Shown: positions 1 through 8,232 of the stretch, one piece after another
Numbering within the stretch: the first letter of the stretch is position 1
Layout of the letters: each line of letters starts with the position of its first letter
Assembly: GCA_017448985.1 (NCBI GenBank)
Contig: JAFSKL010000014.1
Coordinates: forward strand, 1 to 64,000
Source: Paludibacteraceae bacterium
Lineage (GTDB): Bacteria > Bacteroidota > Bacteroidia > Bacteroidales > Paludibacteraceae
Length of the DNA: 64,000 bases
Reading direction: 5' to 3'
Program-made: the position numbers and the translations under genes
The notes under the pieces: generated by a model
Database searches by the model: none
What the model was told of the DNA's origin: nothing
What the model saw: only the letters and a program-made list of their open reading frames with translations

Positions 1-1
1 A

Positions 2-613
2 CACCCGAATGAGTTCACCCAGATCGGCGCACAGATCGAAGTTGTCGTGCTCGACATCGACGTAGCTAACCGCCGTCTCTCCCTCGGTCACAAACAACTC
101 GAGGAGAACCCGTGGGAAGAGCTCGAGGCTAAGTTCGGCGTAGATACCATCGTTGATGGTAAGGTGGTTGAACTGACCGACAAGGGCGCTGTCGTATCCC
201 TTGAGGACGGCGTAGAGGGCTTCTGCACTACCCGCCACCTCCAGAAGGAAGACAAGAGCCCGGTAGCTGTGGGTGACACTCTGCCGTTCAAGGTGATTGA
301 GTTCAACCGTGACGCTAAGCGTATCCTCGTTTCGCACCTCCGCACATGGGAGGAGCGCAAGGAGGCAGCTCCGAAGGCAGCTAAGAAAGCCGCTAAGGCT
401 GAAGAACCCGCTCTCGACCTGCCGAAGGTAGAGAAGACCACCCTCGGTGATCTCTCTGCGCTCGCAGAACTGAAGGCTTCCCTCGAAGCAGAGGCTAAGC
501 CTGCTAAGGCCGCTAAGGCTGCTAAGGCAGAAGCCCCCGCAGAGGAGCCCGCAGAAGAGAAGCCGGCTAAGAAAGCCCCGGCAAAGAAAGCCGCTAAGAA
601 AGAGGAGGAGTAA
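2..613 (+). CDS. rpsA: 30S ribosomal protein S1, C-terminal part (5' end outside window)
   Basis: Only the 3' end is present: the reading frame is open from base 2 with no start before the window edge. S1 binds mRNA and helps load it onto the 30S subunit. Visible are the end of one S1 (OB-fold) repeat, the linker NPWEELEAKF typical of S1 repeat boundaries, and one complete S1 repeat (VDGKVVELTDKGAVVSLEDG through RILVSHL). The last 75 or so residues are a low-complexity tail rich in Ala, Lys, Glu and Pro with repeated KAAKA and KPAKKA blocks. Such basic/acidic tails occur on Bacteroidota S1 proteins. The family is certain; the repeat number cannot be given because the gene is cut. Confidence 0.96.
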   Translation, partial: HPNEFTQIGAQIEVVVLDIDVANRRLSLGHKQLEENPWEELEAKFGVDTIVDGKVVELTDKGAVVSLEDGVEGFCTTRHLQKEDKSPVAVGDTLPFKVIEFNRDAKRILVSHLRTWEERKEAAPKAAKKAAKAEEPALDLPKVEKTTLGDLSALAELKASLEAEAKPAKAAKAAKAEAPAEEPAEEKPAKKAPAKKAAKKEEE

Positions 614-635
614 TCATTCTTTTGGAATTTAATGT

Positions 636-670
636 GAGGAGTAGTTCTTCGGAACTGCTCCTCTTCTTTA
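636..670 (+). terminator. Rho-independent terminator of rpsA
   Basis: A 12-bp stem (636-647 with 652-663) closes on a TTCG tetraloop and is followed by a T-rich stretch (ttcttt). It lies 22 bp after the rpsA stop. The minus-strand cytochrome assembly gene ends at 677, so the hairpin could act on both strands, although the T-run is better on the plus strand. Confidence 0.88.
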
Positions 671-676
671 GTAGTC

Positions 677-1819
677 TCAGTTGGCGTAGGAGTGGAGACC
701 TCCGAGGAGGTAAGAGACGCCGAAATAGGTAAAGAGGACGAGGGCGAAGTTTATCACGCAGAGGGCATGATAAACAATTGAAAATTGAAAATTGATACTT
801 GAAAATTTCTTTTGTAATTTGCTTTTCAACCATGGGAAGTGGAGAAGGGCGGCATAGACGATCATGGTGATGAGTGCCCAGGTCTCTTTAGGATCCCAAC
901 CCCAATAACGTCCCCACGACATGTTCGCCCACACGGCGCCGATGAAGATACCGGCGGTCAAGCAGAACAAAGCGGGGTAAAGCAGTACCTGTGATAAAGT
1001 TGAAAGTTGAAAGTTGAAAGTTGAAAGTTTTTCTTTTCGTGCACCTGTCGCTTTTTTCTCCGCGATAGCCGCATAAAGCCCGATGATGCCGTTGATCATG
1101 ATGGCGAAAAACAGTGTGTAGGCCAACATGATGACGGAGACATGGATGCCGAGCAGGGGCGTTTGCAGGACAGGCTGCAAGGGCGGTTTAGGAGTGACAA
1201 CGCGAGTCATTATAATCGCCAGAATGACGATTAGGACCGCTAACGCTGAGAGACCGGCGATAACTCGCCTGCGAGACCGTTCCACTGTTAGGCCGCTAAC
1301 GCTGTTAGATGTGAGACTCTTTAGGAGTGCGCGGAAGCGGGTATGAGGCCGGAAGAAGAAGGCGATCATGGCGATGAGCAGAAGTGCATAGCCGGTGTAG
1401 GTGATGCCGATGCCCCACGGGTCGTAGTTATACGCGAGGACGACACCCATTTCGTCGCTGTCGTAATCCGACTGGCAGAAACGGAAGTGGTGATACTTGA
1501 GTGGCCGATTCATCCTTATAACGGCTTCGTCAACGGCTGTTAGCTGTTGGCCGTTAGCTGTTGGCCTTTTTGTTCCCCTATCCAACAGACGGAGTTCGGT
1601 GATGAAATCGGCGGGATTGCCTTCGGCATCATTGACGACGCGGAAGTCCCACAAGAAAAGGCTAATGGACGAATGGTGAATGGTTAAAGTTTGGGCTTGG
1701 TCGGCGCGGAGATGGATCTCACCTTGTTCGCCGAAGAAATGGGTCACGCAGGCCCCGAGGACAATAATCCCCAGGGCCAGGTGAATCCAAAAGCCGTTTG
1801 TCCATTTATGATTTATCAT
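677..1819 (-). CDS. ccsA: Cytochrome c biogenesis protein, CcsA/ResC type with ResB-like N-terminus
   Basis: This 380-residue multi-spanning protein belongs to the system II machinery that delivers heme and attaches it to periplasmic c-type cytochromes. The tryptophan-rich heme-handling motif [11 protein letters not shown] is present near residue 305, and the end [15 protein letters not shown] is typical of CcsA. The N-terminal third (one TM helix, then a soluble region with [22 protein letters not shown]) resembles ResB, so this is a short CcsBA-like fusion. Its start lies 3 nt after the stop of the di-heme cytochrome gene, a likely client. Three 28-bp heptanucleotide quartets lie inside the frame (778-805, 999-1026, 1539-1566) and encode inserts such as [22 protein letters not shown] and [11 protein letters not shown]. 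The frame stays open through all three. Confidence 0.9.
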   Translation of the reverse strand: MINHKWTNGFWIHLALGIIVLGACVTHFFGEQGEIHLRADQAQTLTIHHSSISLFLWDFRVVNDAEGNPADFITELRLLDRGTKRPTANGQQLTAVDEAVIRMNRPLKYHHFRFCQSDYDSDEMGVVLAYNYDPWGIGITYTGYALLLIAMIAFFFRPHTRFRALLKSLTSNSVSGLTVERSRRRVIAGLSALAVLIVILAIIMTRVVTPKPPLQPVLQTPLLGIHVSVIMLAYTLFFAIMINGIIGLYAAIAEKKATGARKEKLSTFNFQLSTLSQVLLYPALFCLTAGIFIGAVWANMSWGRYWGWDPKETWALITMIVYAALLHFPWLKSKLQKKFSSINFQFSIVYHALCVINFALVLFTYFGVSYLLGGLHSYAN

Positions 1820-1822
1820 TGA

Positions 1823-3397
1823 TTAGATGGCATTGATGAAAGCGACCACGGCATCACGGTCTTCCTTATTCAACTTGTAGAATTGCTGCGTGGGCCAGTA
1901 AGCATCGGACTCCGAGCTGTAACCATGCCACATGATGGCCTCGATGACATTGCGGGCACGGGTATCATGCATACGCGCCTCATAGGCATCACCGGTAGCT
2001 TTGCGGTGGAGTCCGCGTCCCCACAACGGCGTGGTACGGCACCAGCCCGTGCGGATATCGTTTTCCATATGCAGCTTATGCTGCACCATGTCGGTATACG
2101 GCCAGATCTTCTGGTTCGGGTACTTGGGCATAGCTGCCGTGAAGCCCTGGAAGTTATTCGGGTCACGGATCTCGTCCGGGCCTGTGGTCCAGGAAGGACG
2201 ATGGCAATAGTCGCAACCGATCTGCGTGAACAGTTCCTTGCCTTTGAGTACTTGCTTGTCATCCACGTTACGCGCAGCAGGCACAGCCAGACCACGATGC
2301 CAGATCATGACCTGGGTGAACTCGTCATCGGACATCTCTGCAGGCAGTTCCTTGGAAAGGAGGTAGTTGTACAGCTCTTCCTCGGACTTGCCGGAAGCCT
2401 TCTGTACCTCCGGATCTTTGGATGCATACTCGGCATAGATAGTGCCGTTGAGGTCGAGGTAGTGATAGCGACGGTCGGAACGGGTGACATTGGTGATATT
2501 CCAGATAGCATTGGCACCGGCCGCATCCATGATAGGACCGCGTGTGAGGGCATAGGTGAAGCGCTTGGGTCCCCACTGCGGGTCGTTCTTGTAGTAACCC
2601 GAAGTCTGGAAGCCTCCATCCCAGAAAGCAGGATTGAGTCCGTTCTTGAGCTTGCCGTCAGCAGCCTCTTTGGCGTACTGGTCGATGATGTCCTGATCGG
2701 GAATGGCATCGAGCAGACCCGAGCCATAGACACCGATCGTGTTCTCCAACTTGACCTCATAGCCCTGGCTCTCGAGCAAGCCGTCGGGGTCACGGTAACC
2801 TTGGTTATAGACATAGACCGCCGTGTTGGGCATCGTCACCTCGGGATAACGCAGCTCATAGGTCTCGCCGTCGGCGAACTTATTGCCATGCTCATCGGTA
2901 GCGTTCTTCCACGAAACGGTTATCTGATCGGGGTCGAGCGGAGCCTTGAAGGGCGCAGCACCAAACAGTTGCGGCATACCCGCCAGCCAAGGCACATAGC
3001 CCTGCGTAGCTGGATTGATGACCACAAGCAGTGTACCGTTACCCACATTAGCGGCATCGTAGCGTCCTTCAGGCACAGATGTACCGTGCGAGTAGTTGGG
3101 GTGACAATGCTGGCAGGACGCGCGTACATAGACGGGTCCGAGACCATGCAGACGGCCTTCGTCATTGGTGACGAAAGGTTTCTCGGCGATCTGGTCACCT
3201 TGTGCGAACATCGTTCCGAGACCGGCATTCTCAGTAGCCGGTGTCGGCTGACGGAAAGTCATGGAAGTGAGGTTGGTAGTAGTACCCAACTTACCTCCGG
3301 TGTAGTACCATTCAGGCTTATCATCGACATCCGTGTTGGGGTTACAAGCAACCAGCGCAACAGCAGCCAGAGACAAGATAAAGAGTTCTTTTTTCAT
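1823..3397 (-). CDS. Di-heme oxidoreductase family lipoprotein (DUF1111, c-type cytochrome)
   Basis: A 524-residue lipoprotein (lipobox LVAC at 15-18) with an Asp-rich stretch just after the Cys, as in Bacteroidetes surface-export signals. Two covalent heme sites are visible: C95-Q-H-C98-H99 and C395-D-Y-C398-H399. The overall layout matches the DUF1111 di-heme oxidoreductase (thiol oxidoreductase-like, COG3488) family, distantly related to MauG and cytochrome c peroxidases. Members are often beside imelysin genes, as here. The substrate is unknown. It is followed after 3 nt by ccsA, whose product could mature it. The 39-bp gap to the upstream imelysin gene carries a heptamer repeat (agtcgtt-like units at 3411-3431). 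Confidence 0.9.
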   Translation of the reverse strand: MKKELFILSLAAVALVACNPNTDVDDKPEWYYTGGKLGTTTNLTSMTFRQPTPATENAGLGTMFAQGDQIAEKPFVTNDEGRLHGLGPVYVRASCQHCHPNYSHGTSVPEGRYDAANVGNGTLLVVINPATQGYVPWLAGMPQLFGAAPFKAPLDPDQITVSWKNATDEHGNKFADGETYELRYPEVTMPNTAVYVYNQGYRDPDGLLESQGYEVKLENTIGVYGSGLLDAIPDQDIIDQYAKEAADGKLKNGLNPAFWDGGFQTSGYYKNDPQWGPKRFTYALTRGPIMDAAGANAIWNITNVTRSDRRYHYLDLNGTIYAEYASKDPEVQKASGKSEEELYNYLLSKELPAEMSDDEFTQVMIWHRGLAVPAARNVDDKQVLKGKELFTQIGCDYCHRPSWTTGPDEIRDPNNFQGFTAAMPKYPNQKIWPYTDMVQHKLHMENDIRTGWCRTTPLWGRGLHRKATGDAYEARMHDTRARNVIEAIMWHGYSSESDAYWPTQQFYKLNKEDRDAVVAFINAI

Positions 3398-3436
3398 AAC
3401 AGTATTAATTAGTCGTTTGTCGTTAGTCGTTGGACA

Positions 3437-4603
3437 TTATTTGGAGAGGATCGGGAGGACTTCTTTATCCAGGATCTCAGCCAATTCGGACACTTGGTCG
3501 ATAGCAGCTTTCACTTGCGGGTTGCCCTTGGCCGTGTTCTCAAAGTCCTGAATAGCCTCGATAGCCGCAATAGACTCCTCTATAGCTTTGCGCACGTTGG
3601 CATCGATTTCGGCATCTTGTTTCTTGATATAATCCGAAACGGCAGCGTCACCGGCTACGGCACCACAATACGCGTGCTGGATAGAACGGATATTGTCCGC
3701 AAAGTCGATGGTAGAAGTGCAACTGTAGGGACTCTCAATGTAATCGCGCTCGGTTTCGTTGCTGCTCAGGTAGGGGTTACCCAATTTGAGGTCCGCTACT
3801 TCACCGGCTATGTCCGAACAACCTGCGACGATATCTTCCGCTACTTCCTGGAACGTGACGTAGATAGAACCGGCTTTGCCTGCATTGATCATCTGCCAGC
3901 CGTACTTGTCTTCCCATGTCTCCACTTCGTCTTCTTCCAGAATCTGCATCTTGGCCTCACTCACTTCACCTGCCCAGCAGTGCTCAAGCAGGATAGCCTG
4001 TTGCGCGAGGTCCTCTACTATACCGAGCAGATAAACCGCTTCGGCACGGGTGAGGTTGGTAGCATGGGGTTGGCCGGTACCAACGGCACGACCGTCCTTG
4101 ATGACCGATTCGAAGAGCAGGTACTCGCAAGCGTGGAAGCCCTTGAGTGCATAACCGAGCTTGTCGCCCACGTACGCACCGCCTTCTTCTTCGATGGCTG
4201 CCATACGCACAGAGTCATGCAGCAAGGCGTTCATCGCATTGAAGTCGAGCGGCCAACTGTCGATGTGCGGATCGATGCTGTGTGCCGAAGCAGGTCCGTA
4301 GAGGAAAGCCTCACTCTGCTCCCAGTGTTTACGCATCAACCGCCACGAAGCGTCCGCGTCCTTCATCAGGGCTGTGTAGTCTTCGCCTTTCTCCACTTTG
4401 TCCAGGATCTGCTCACACTGGTCGAGCAGGACGAGACCGGCATCGGCCATCGAGCGATAGGTAGCCACGACCGTGTTGTTCACATACGGTGCTGCCACTT
4501 TCTGCAGCGCCGCTTCTTTGTCCGAGGTGACACCTCCGCCACCTCCTTGGCATGCAGTCAAACCGATGACTGCCAATGCAACAAACAAGATTTGCTTTTT
4601 CAT
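3437..4603 (-). CDS. Imelysin family lipoprotein (peptidase M75-like, IrpA/EfeO-like)
   Basis: A 388-residue lipoprotein (lipobox LTAC at 15-18, followed by a Gly run). The signature GxHxxE of imelysin/ICMP proteins is present as G155-F-H157-A-C-E160, followed by LLFE. Family members are envelope proteins of iron-regulated loci; peptidase activity is doubtful, and a role in iron or heme binding is the usual inference. Gene order is porin, imelysin, di-heme oxidoreductase, ccsA on one strand with 12-40 bp gaps, pointing to one transcript from the promoter near 6184-6214. No Fur-box was recognised. Confidence 0.9.
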   Translation of the reverse strand: MKKQILFVALAVIGLTACQGGGGGVTSDKEAALQKVAAPYVNNTVVATYRSMADAGLVLLDQCEQILDKVEKGEDYTALMKDADASWRLMRKHWEQSEAFLYGPASAHSIDPHIDSWPLDFNAMNALLHDSVRMAAIEEEGGAYVGDKLGYALKGFHACEYLLFESVIKDGRAVGTGQPHATNLTRAEAVYLLGIVEDLAQQAILLEHCWAGEVSEAKMQILEEDEVETWEDKYGWQMINAGKAGSIYVTFQEVAEDIVAGCSDIAGEVADLKLGNPYLSSNETERDYIESPYSCTSTIDFADNIRSIQHAYCGAVAGDAAVSDYIKKQDAEIDANVRKAIEESIAAIEAIQDFENTAKGNPQVKAAIDQVSELAEILDKEVLPILSK

Positions 4604-4615
4604 AATTCGTATAAT

Positions 4616-6151
4616 TTAGAGTTGATAGAATCCTGCATAGACGATGCCTACCGCTATCTGCGGCTCATCGTTGTAGATTTTCCCGCGCGTTCCGTCCGCA
4701 CGCGTACCTTGTTTAAGTATACCGTAGGAGAACTCGGCTTTGACGCCTATCTGCGGAATGGGGAAATAGTTGATTCCTACCGCTGCGCGATGGCGTCCGC
4801 ACCAAGCGTACATGTCCGTCGGCTGATTGTCGTAGCGGAACATGGAGTCGTAGTAGTCGTACCGGCCGAAGAGGTAGAATGACTGTTTCTTATCAGCCAA
4901 TTTTTGGCTCAGACTAAAGAAGTCATACCCTGCTTCGAGTCCTGCCGCAAGGGCATCGGAAGCGACCCATTGCTTGCTGGATACAGACCCTTTGCGCATG
5001 GAGATGTTGTACTGGGTGATAGCCGCCGCATCGCTCAGGTGGCCATAGGTGAAAGCTCCTCTGAGCACCACGCCGTGGTCCTTGTACGCGAAGTCGAACG
5101 AGCCGATCGAGACCGTACCTTTGACATCCTTGTAGGCACTCGCGTCGAGTTCGGCATTGGACTTGCTGAGCGTGTTTCGGAACGAGTTGCCGCAGTATCC
5201 GCTAAGTGAGAGCCGCAGTCCCGGCACGCCGGTATAATCGACCCGTGCCGCTCCGGCAAAGACATTGGCGAGCTTGAACTCATACGGGCTGCCGGCACCT
5301 GGTTTGACCCAGTTCTTGCGGTTGAAACGGTCGCTGTCGAGACCCGGCAGGAACATCGCCTGGTAGTGCCATCCGTTTTCGGTTGAGCCCATGAAAGTGA
5401 GGGCCACCTCATGCCATGTGCTGGGTATAATGGTGAACTCTCCTTCGTTACGATAGACGCCGAAGTACTCGGTCGATTCATGGTGCGCGTTCAGGCCTCC
5501 GACAGGAATAACCTGCATACCCGCACGGAGGATAGCAAAGCGGTTGAACTCTTTCTGCAACCAGAATTGCTCGAGGCACACTTCACCGCCACGCTCTATC
5601 TCGCCTTCGTACTCACCGCCTTCTTCCTCCTCTATCTCGACCGCCGACTCGGTACCGCCGTGCTCGAACTCAATCTCCGTGCCCACGCTCCAGCCTTTGC
5701 CGAAGTCGTAGCCCAGATAGATGACCACATGCGGCAGGTCGAACTCACCGTAATGGTCGTTGGCGTACTTCTCGGGATTCTTGCCGTAACGGAGGTAGTT
5801 GTTGGAGTAGAAACAATGCTTGGCTGTCACCTCGCCGTAGCCGCCGATGCGGAAGCGGCCTTTGGGTCCATGCGAGGGCGTGTCTTTGGTCGTTGGTCGT
5901 TCGATTTTGGCTGTGTCGCTGGAAATGGTATCCGCAGGCACACGTTTGCTCGCACCCGTGGTCGCGTCAACATATCCCAATTCATTGGGATGCTCCGCTT
6001 TCTGCTCCAGCCGCTCCACACGCTCGATGAGCGCCTGAAAGTCGGCACTGCTCACTTTGATGCTATCGTCTGCACGAACGCATAACGCACTGAAAATCAA
6101 TGCGATAAAGAAGATTAGCCGTTGGTCGATGGTCGTTAGTCGCTTGTTCAT
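4616..6151 (-). CDS. Outer-membrane porin-like beta-barrel protein
   Basis: About 511 residues starting at ATG 6151 (MNKRLTTIDQ), preceded by an AAAGGA-like ribosome site. An upstream in-frame ATG at 6274 is rejected because it would put start and leader inside the promoter region. A signal peptide ends near CVRA-DDS. A short coiled-coil (FQALIERVERLEQKA) precedes the barrel, as in phosphate-selective porin (OprO/OprP) relatives. The barrel has alternating aromatic strands (FRIGGYGEV, HVVIYLGYDF) and a final strand ending in YAGFYQL. An acidic EEEEGGEYEGEIE loop could bind cations. It is first in the imelysin/di-heme operon, so metal or heme uptake is a reasonable inference. Two heptamer tracts fall inside it: 6121-6148 encodes the signal-peptide n-region and 5885-5912 encodes IERPTTKDTPS. 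Confidence 0.82.
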   Translation of the reverse strand: MNKRLTTIDQRLIFFIALIFSALCVRADDSIKVSSADFQALIERVERLEQKAEHPNELGYVDATTGASKRVPADTISSDTAKIERPTTKDTPSHGPKGRFRIGGYGEVTAKHCFYSNNYLRYGKNPEKYANDHYGEFDLPHVVIYLGYDFGKGWSVGTEIEFEHGGTESAVEIEEEEGGEYEGEIERGGEVCLEQFWLQKEFNRFAILRAGMQVIPVGGLNAHHESTEYFGVYRNEGEFTIIPSTWHEVALTFMGSTENGWHYQAMFLPGLDSDRFNRKNWVKPGAGSPYEFKLANVFAGAARVDYTGVPGLRLSLSGYCGNSFRNTLSKSNAELDASAYKDVKGTVSIGSFDFAYKDHGVVLRGAFTYGHLSDAAAITQYNISMRKGSVSSKQWVASDALAAGLEAGYDFFSLSQKLADKKQSFYLFGRYDYYDSMFRYDNQPTDMYAWCGRHRAAVGINYFPIPQIGVKAEFSYGILKQGTRADGTRGKIYNDEPQIAVGIVYAGFYQL

Positions 6152-6183
6152 TATATGTCCTTTCTTCTGTTCCAAATATGATA

Positions 6184-6214
6184 CAAAATTACTGCTTTTT
6201 CTCGATTTGCGCAA
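6184..6214 (-). promoter_or_regulatory. Promoter for the porin/imelysin/di-heme operon
   Basis: Read on the minus strand, TTG (6214-6212), a 20-nt spacer, then TAATTTTG (6191-6184), matching the Bacteroidetes primary-sigma consensus TTTG/TAnnTTTG. The porin ATG follows about 33 nt downstream of the -7 element. Confidence 0.75.
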
Positions 6215-6266
6215 TCCCAAAATGTGGTTAATTTTTGTCAAAAGCAAGAAAAAATTCCTCAAAACC

Positions 6267-6297
6267 TTGCACATGTCAAAAAAAAAGTGTAATTTTG
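6267..6297 (+). promoter_or_regulatory. Promoter for the small lipoprotein gene
   Basis: TTG at 6267-6269, a 20-nt spacer and TAATTTTG at 6290-6297. The spacer carries an A-tract. The layout TTGCACAT-tca-A(n) is nearly the same as at 24892-24922. The start codon is at 6358, leaving a leader of about 55 nt. Confidence 0.75.
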
Positions 6298-6357
6298 CGC
6301 GGAATTTTGAAAATAATAATCAATTAACCCTATTGTATAACTTAAAATTTTTACTTT

Positions 6358-6744
6358 ATGAAGAAATTAGCTTTGGTAATGGTCGCACTGCTGACCATGG
6401 TCTTCACGGGTTGCAAGACCGAGATTTCTAAAGTAACGGTTCACGTTGAGGACACGCAAGGTGCTCCTGTAGCCAACCGCGCCGTGTTCTACGCAGACTG
6501 GGCTTCGCTCATCATTGGTGAGGTGCTGCCTTCTCCGGAAGAACTCGTTACCGACATCAATGACAGTTGGGAGTATGCCGAGACCAACGCGGCAGGTAAC
6601 GTTGAAATCCAGATTCCGTTGTCTGTAGCTAAACTGAAATATCAGTTTATGGTATATGATCTTGGTAGCTTTGGATGGAAAGACAAAACCGTTGATTTGC
6701 ACCGCGGTCAGAACGAAGAAATCAAATTCGTTGTGAACAAGTAA
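6358..6744 (+). CDS. Small lipoprotein of unknown function
   Basis: 128 residues with a lipoprotein signal peptide (lipobox FTGC, Cys near residue 19). The mature part reads like a single beta-sandwich: KVTVHVEDTQGAPVANRAV near the start and GNVEIQIP in the middle resemble the first and middle strands of carboxypeptidase-regulatory/Ig-like domains found in Bacteroidota envelope proteins. No catalytic motif. It has its own promoter (6267-6297) and its own terminator (6760-6797), so it is a monocistronic unit between divergent operons. Function unknown. Confidence 0.8.
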   Translation: MKKLALVMVALLTMVFTGCKTEISKVTVHVEDTQGAPVANRAVFYADWASLIIGEVLPSPEELVTDINDSWEYAETNAAGNVEIQIPLSVAKLKYQFMVYDLGSFGWKDKTVDLHRGQNEEIKFVVNK

Positions 6745-6759
6745 ATTGTTCCAATTAGG

Positions 6760-6797
6760 TTCGGCGGGATTGGTTTTCCGCCGAATTACTATTTTAT
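6760..6797 (+). terminator. Terminator after the small lipoprotein gene
   Basis: An 8-bp perfect stem TTCGGCGG/CCGCCGAA (6760-6767 with 6778-6785), a 10-nt loop, then a T-rich tail (ttactatttta). It separates the lipoprotein from the antiporter gene. Confidence 0.72.
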
Positions 6798-6807
6798 TAT
6801 TTTTGTT

Positions 6808-8232
6808 ATGGTACACGATTTATACATCTTGATGATCACGGCAGGCATCGTGAGCCTGCTGTTCAAACTGTTGAAGCAACCGGTGGTGTTGGGTTACATC
6901 GTAGCCGGTATTTTAGTAGGCCCTCACTTGTTCGGTGAGAACTTGGTTAACCACGAGAACGTAGAGGCATGGGGCAACATCGGTGTGCTCTTCGTGCTCT
7001 TCTGCATCGGTCTCGAGTTCCGGCTGAAGAACCTCGTTTCGAGCGGCAAGGTGGCCATCGTAGGCGCTGCCACCATCATCATCGGTATGATGGTGTTGGG
7101 TTACGGCGTGGGCCGATGGGCGGAGTTGGACAACATGAACTCGCTCTTCCTGGCAGCTATGCTCTGTATGTCCAGTACCACCATCGTGATGAAAGCCATC
7201 GACGAGGCAGGACTGAGCAAGGCGCGGTTTGTGAAGGGCGCCACGAGTATCCTCATCTTTGAGGACATCGTGGCCGTGGTGCTGTTGGTGTTGCTGTCCA
7301 GTATTGCTGTCAAGAACAGTTTCGAGGGCGTTGAGCTATTGAAGAAAGTAGGTGTATTGGCCATCACCCTGGTCGTATGGTTCGTGGTCGGCATCCTCGT
7401 TATCCCTACCCTGATCCGCAAAGTGCGTCCGTACCTCAACGACGAGACGCTCATCATCCTTTCGCTGGGTCTGTGCCTTGGTATGGTGCTGACCGCAGAG
7501 GAAGCCGGATTCAGTAGCGCTCTGGGTGCGTTCGTCATGGGTATGGTGCTGGCAGAGACGCTGGAATCGCACCGCATCGAGCACTTGATGGCGCCGCTCA
7601 AGAACGTGTTTGCTGCTATCTTCTTCGTCTCCGTGGGTATGATGATCAATCCCTCGTCGCTGCTGGAGTACTGGCCGTCGATCCTCTTCGTTTCCTTCGT
7701 CATCATCATTGGCATGATCGTGTTCGGTACCCTCGGTTGCTGGTGGGGCGGCGAGACCTTCAAGGACGCTATGTCCACGGGCTTCTCGTTCGTGCAGATA
7801 GGTGAGTTCTCGTTCATCATCGCTGCCTTGGGAAGCAAGCTCGGCGTGACCGATCCCGCTATCTATCCCATCATCGTGGCTGCATCCGTGTTGACCACTT
7901 TCCTCACGCCGTATATCATGAAGGCTACCGTGCCGTGCTATAACTTCCTGTACAAGCACGCTTCGGGTCGTTTCCGCAGCAAGATCGACCAGCGTGAGAA
8001 GGATGTGGAATTGGCGGAACAGGCCGCAACGGGTTCTGACGAAGATAAGTTCCTGTCCCATGCCGACCAAGTGCAACACGCGCTGCGTCATACAATCGTC
8101 ACCAAGCGTGTCGTCAAGCTCTTCTACACGAACATGAGTGAGAACGACAAGAAGGAACAAAGTGACGAGGTGCTTCCGAGCACTCCGAAAAATGCCGAAA
8201 GCGATAAGAAAGACGAAACCAAAGATGCATAG
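6808..8232 (+). CDS. CPA2-family cation:proton antiporter (KefB/NapA-like membrane domain)
   Basis: 474 residues. About the first 385 form a 12-13 helix Na+/H+ exchanger domain (PF00999): GYIVAGILVGPHLFG, NIGVLFVLFCIGLEF and the SSTTIVMKAIDEAG stretch are typical of Kef/NapA-type transporters. The usual TrkA-N/RCK gating domain is missing. Instead there is a hydrophilic tail of about 85 residues ending in a Lys/Glu/Asp-rich stretch, so NAD- or glutathione-type gating is unlikely. It exchanges K+ or Na+ for protons across the inner membrane. The last 8 bases overlap the next gene's start. Confidence 0.9.
   Translation: MVHDLYILMITAGIVSLLFKLLKQPVVLGYIVAGILVGPHLFGENLVNHENVEAWGNIGVLFVLFCIGLEFRLKNLVSSGKVAIVGAATIIIGMMVLGYGVGRWAELDNMNSLFLAAMLCMSSTTIVMKAIDEAGLSKARFVKGATSILIFEDIVAVVLLVLLSSIAVKNSFEGVELLKKVGVLAITLVVWFVVGILVIPTLIRKVRPYLNDETLIILSLGLCLGMVLTAEEAGFSSALGAFVMGMVLAETLESHRIEHLMAPLKNVFAAIFFVSVGMMINPSSLLEYWPSILFVSFVIIIGMIVFGTLGCWWGGETFKDAMSTGFSFVQIGEFSFIIAALGSKLGVTDPAIYPIIVAASVLTTFLTPYIMKATVPCYNFLYKHASGRFRSKIDQREKDVELAEQAATGSDEDKFLSHADQVQHALRHTIVTKRVVKLFYTNMSENDKKEQSDEVLPSTPKNAESDKKDETKDA

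Noticed and set aside
1883..4882. Long open frames on the plus strand (about 509 and 462 codons) opposite the di-heme, imelysin and porin genes
   Set aside because: They are mirror frames of well-supported minus-strand genes, have no recognisable domains or signal peptides, and cross gene boundaries.
6798..6805. TATTTTTG as a promoter -7 element for the antiporter gene
   Set aside because: It ends 2 nt before the ATG, so transcription would start inside the coding sequence; the match is probably from the T-rich terminator tail.
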